DNA from: Ruminococcus sp.
GTDB lineage: Bacteria > Bacillota > Clostridia > Oscillospirales > Acutalibacteraceae
Direction of reading: 5' to 3'
DNA length: 7,476 bases
Assembly (NCBI GenBank): GCA_003521625.1
Contig: DPHV01000026.1
Location: 1 to 7,476, forward strand
This document shows, piece after piece, positions 6,489 to 7,476 of the stretch. Within the stretch, counting starts at the first letter, position 1. Each line of letters opens with the position of its first letter. The notes below the pieces were generated by a model. That model was not told where the DNA came from and did not search any database. It worked only from the letters and a program-made list of their open reading frames with translations. The position numbers were made by a program, and so were the translations under genes.

Positions 6489-7075
6489 TGGCAACAATCG
6501 GACTTGATAAGTTGTTTTATTCAAAGATTACAGAAAATGAAAACGGCGAAGAAACATACGCAACACCCGTACCTCTCGCAAAAGCAATGACAGCAGAGCT
6601 TTCCATAGAGCTTGCCGAGGCAACACTCTATGCAGATGACGGTGCATCTGAAATTGTCAAGGAGTTTCAAAGCGGTACGCTTACCCTCGGCATTGACGAC
6701 ATCGGAACTGCTGTGGCAGAGGACTTGACGGGAGCGAAAATTGACAACAACAAGGTTCTCATTTCCGCAGGCGAGGACGGTGGCTGTCCTGTGGCTGTGG
6801 GTTTCAGAGCGAAAAAGTCAAACGGAAAGTACCGCTACTTCTGGCTTTATAGAGTAAAATTTGGTATTCCTGCAACAAACCTCACCACCAAGGGCGAAAG
6901 CATAGAGTTTTCCACACCGTCAATCGAGGGTACTGTGACAAGGAGAAACAAGCCTGACACACAGGGCAAGCACCCGTGGAAAGCAGAGGTAAATGAGGAC
7001 GATACCGCAGTTAATTCAACCACAATTTCAAACTGGTACAAACAGGTTTACGAGCCTGTTTACTCAGCAGGCTAA
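6488..7075 (+). CDS. Phage major tail protein (phi13-type tube protein)
   Basis: This 195-residue subunit would polymerise into the tail tube. It belongs to the phi13-like major tail protein group of Gram-positive siphoviruses. Recognisable parts are MATIGLDKLFYSKI, the AELSIELAEATLYADDGASE stretch (about 36-55), FQSGTLTLGIDDI (60-72), VAVGFRAKKSNGKYRYFWLYRVKFG (102-126) and the SIEFSTPSIEGTVTRRNK segment (138-155). All lie in the order expected of the beta-sandwich tube fold. There is no added C-terminal Ig-like domain; the protein ends shortly after the tube domain. GGAGG (6476-6480) sits 7 nt before the ATG, a strong site as expected for an abundant protein. A 16-nt gap follows before the chaperone gene. 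Confidence 0.92.
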   Translation: MATIGLDKLFYSKITENENGEETYATPVPLAKAMTAELSIELAEATLYADDGASEIVKEFQSGTLTLGIDDIGTAVAEDLTGAKIDNNKVLISAGEDGGCPVAVGFRAKKSNGKYRYFWLYRVKFGIPATNLTTKGESIEFSTPSIEGTVTRRNKPDTQGKHPWKAEVNEDDTAVNSTTISNWYKQVYEPVYSAG

Positions 7076-7091
7076 TAACGGAGGTTAAGCT

Positions 7092-7475
7092 ATGGACAGC
7101 GAAAGAAGTACAAAAATTAAAATCGGTGAAAATGAATACAGCCTTGTTTTAACTACAAAGGCTACAAAGGAAATTGCTGCAAGGTACGGAGGCCTTGAGA
7201 ATTTGGGTGATAAGCTGATGAAAAGTGAAAACTTTGAAATGGCTCTTGATGAGGTTATCTGGCTCATTACCTTGCTTGCAAATCAGAGCGTTCTCATTCA
7301 CAACCTTAAAAATCCCGATGACAAAAAGCCTTTGCTTAATGAGGACGAGGTCGAGCTATTAACCTCACCGTTTGATTTGGCTGAGTACAAGTCAGCAATT
7401 ATGGAGTCGATGTATAAAGGCACAAAGCGAAACATCAAAAGCGAGGACAACACAAAAAACACAGCAGTCGGGTAA
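7092..7475 (+). CDS. Tail assembly chaperone (gpG-like, short form)
   Basis: This 127-residue protein lies between the major tail protein and the expected tape-measure gene, the position of gpG-type chaperones that coat the tape measure during tail assembly. It starts with a beta-rich part (TKIKIGENEYSLVLTTKATKEIAARYGG) and continues with helices (residues about 35-60 and 80-112, ending in SAIMESMYKGTKR), the usual organisation of these proteins in Gram-positive siphophages. The last 15 residues are polar and Lys/Asn/Thr-rich. GGAGG (7080-7084) lies 7 nt before the ATG. The gene carries a phased A_AAA_AAC heptamer 13 nt before its stop, and the -1 frame remains open to the window end. A longer frameshifted gpGT-like product is therefore likely. 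Confidence 0.85.
   Translation: MDSERSTKIKIGENEYSLVLTTKATKEIAARYGGLENLGDKLMKSENFEMALDEVIWLITLLANQSVLIHNLKNPDDKKPLLNEDEVELLTSPFDLAEYKSAIMESMYKGTKRNIKSEDNTKNTAVG
7454..7460 (+). promoter_or_regulatory. Candidate -1 programmed ribosomal frameshift (slippery) site
   Basis: The heptamer A_AAA_AAC is in the exact X_XXY_YYZ phase with respect to the chaperone frame (zero-frame codons AAA 7455-7457 and AAC 7458-7460). The zero-frame stop TAA follows at 7473. After a -1 slip the frame continues His-Ser-Ser-Arg-Val to the end of the window without a stop. A GAGGA (7443-7447) 6 nt upstream could act as an internal Shine-Dalgarno-like stimulator. Any 3' structure would lie beyond the window. Confidence 0.65.
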
Positions 7476-7476
7476 G

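Overview
The window is an ordinary-looking tailed-phage (siphovirus, HK97-type) morphogenesis module. It reads left to right and abuts, at its left edge, a short divergent gene of the kind found on conjugative elements. Moderate base composition, strong GGAGG ribosome sites, occasional TTG/GTG starts and the style of the proteins suggest a host among the Clostridia, probably a gut Oscillospiraceae/Ruminococcaceae or relative. This is inference from recognition, not from a search.

Left edge (1-246). A 46-residue minus-strand gene resembles the N-terminal part of Maff2-family small membrane proteins, which normally sit inside Tn1549-like integrative conjugative elements. It appears to lose its usual C-terminus just at the window edge. 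Between it and the phage genes lies a 12-bp stem with a GAAA tetraloop and a T-run, which is an intrinsic terminator for plus-strand transcripts. No plus-strand gene is visible upstream of it inside the window. This strip therefore looks like a junction between a conjugative element and a phage. It may be a real mosaic prophage/ICE boundary or an assembly join.

Packaging and head genes (247-5394). In order these are the terminase large subunit (TTG start), the HK97-family portal, a ClpP-fold prohead protease overlapping the portal gene by 98 nt, the major capsid protein with its own N-terminal delta (scaffolding) domain, and a gp6-like head-tail connector. No small terminase or HNH nuclease gene lies between the junction and the large terminase.

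Neck and tail genes (5391-7476). In order these are a head-closure protein, an HK97 gp10-like protein, a probable tail terminator, a phi13-type major tail protein and a tail-assembly chaperone. The genes are packed with 1-8 nt overlaps or short gaps, consistent with one late operon with translational coupling. The chaperone gene ends with a correctly phased A_AAA_AAC heptamer 13 nt before its stop, and the -1 frame stays open to the window end. This is the expected signature of a gpG/gpGT-type programmed frameshift; a tape-measure gene would be expected next.

I see no evidence of a previously undescribed system. The parts most worth a second look are the Maff2/phage junction with its orphan terminator, and the predicted frameshift site.
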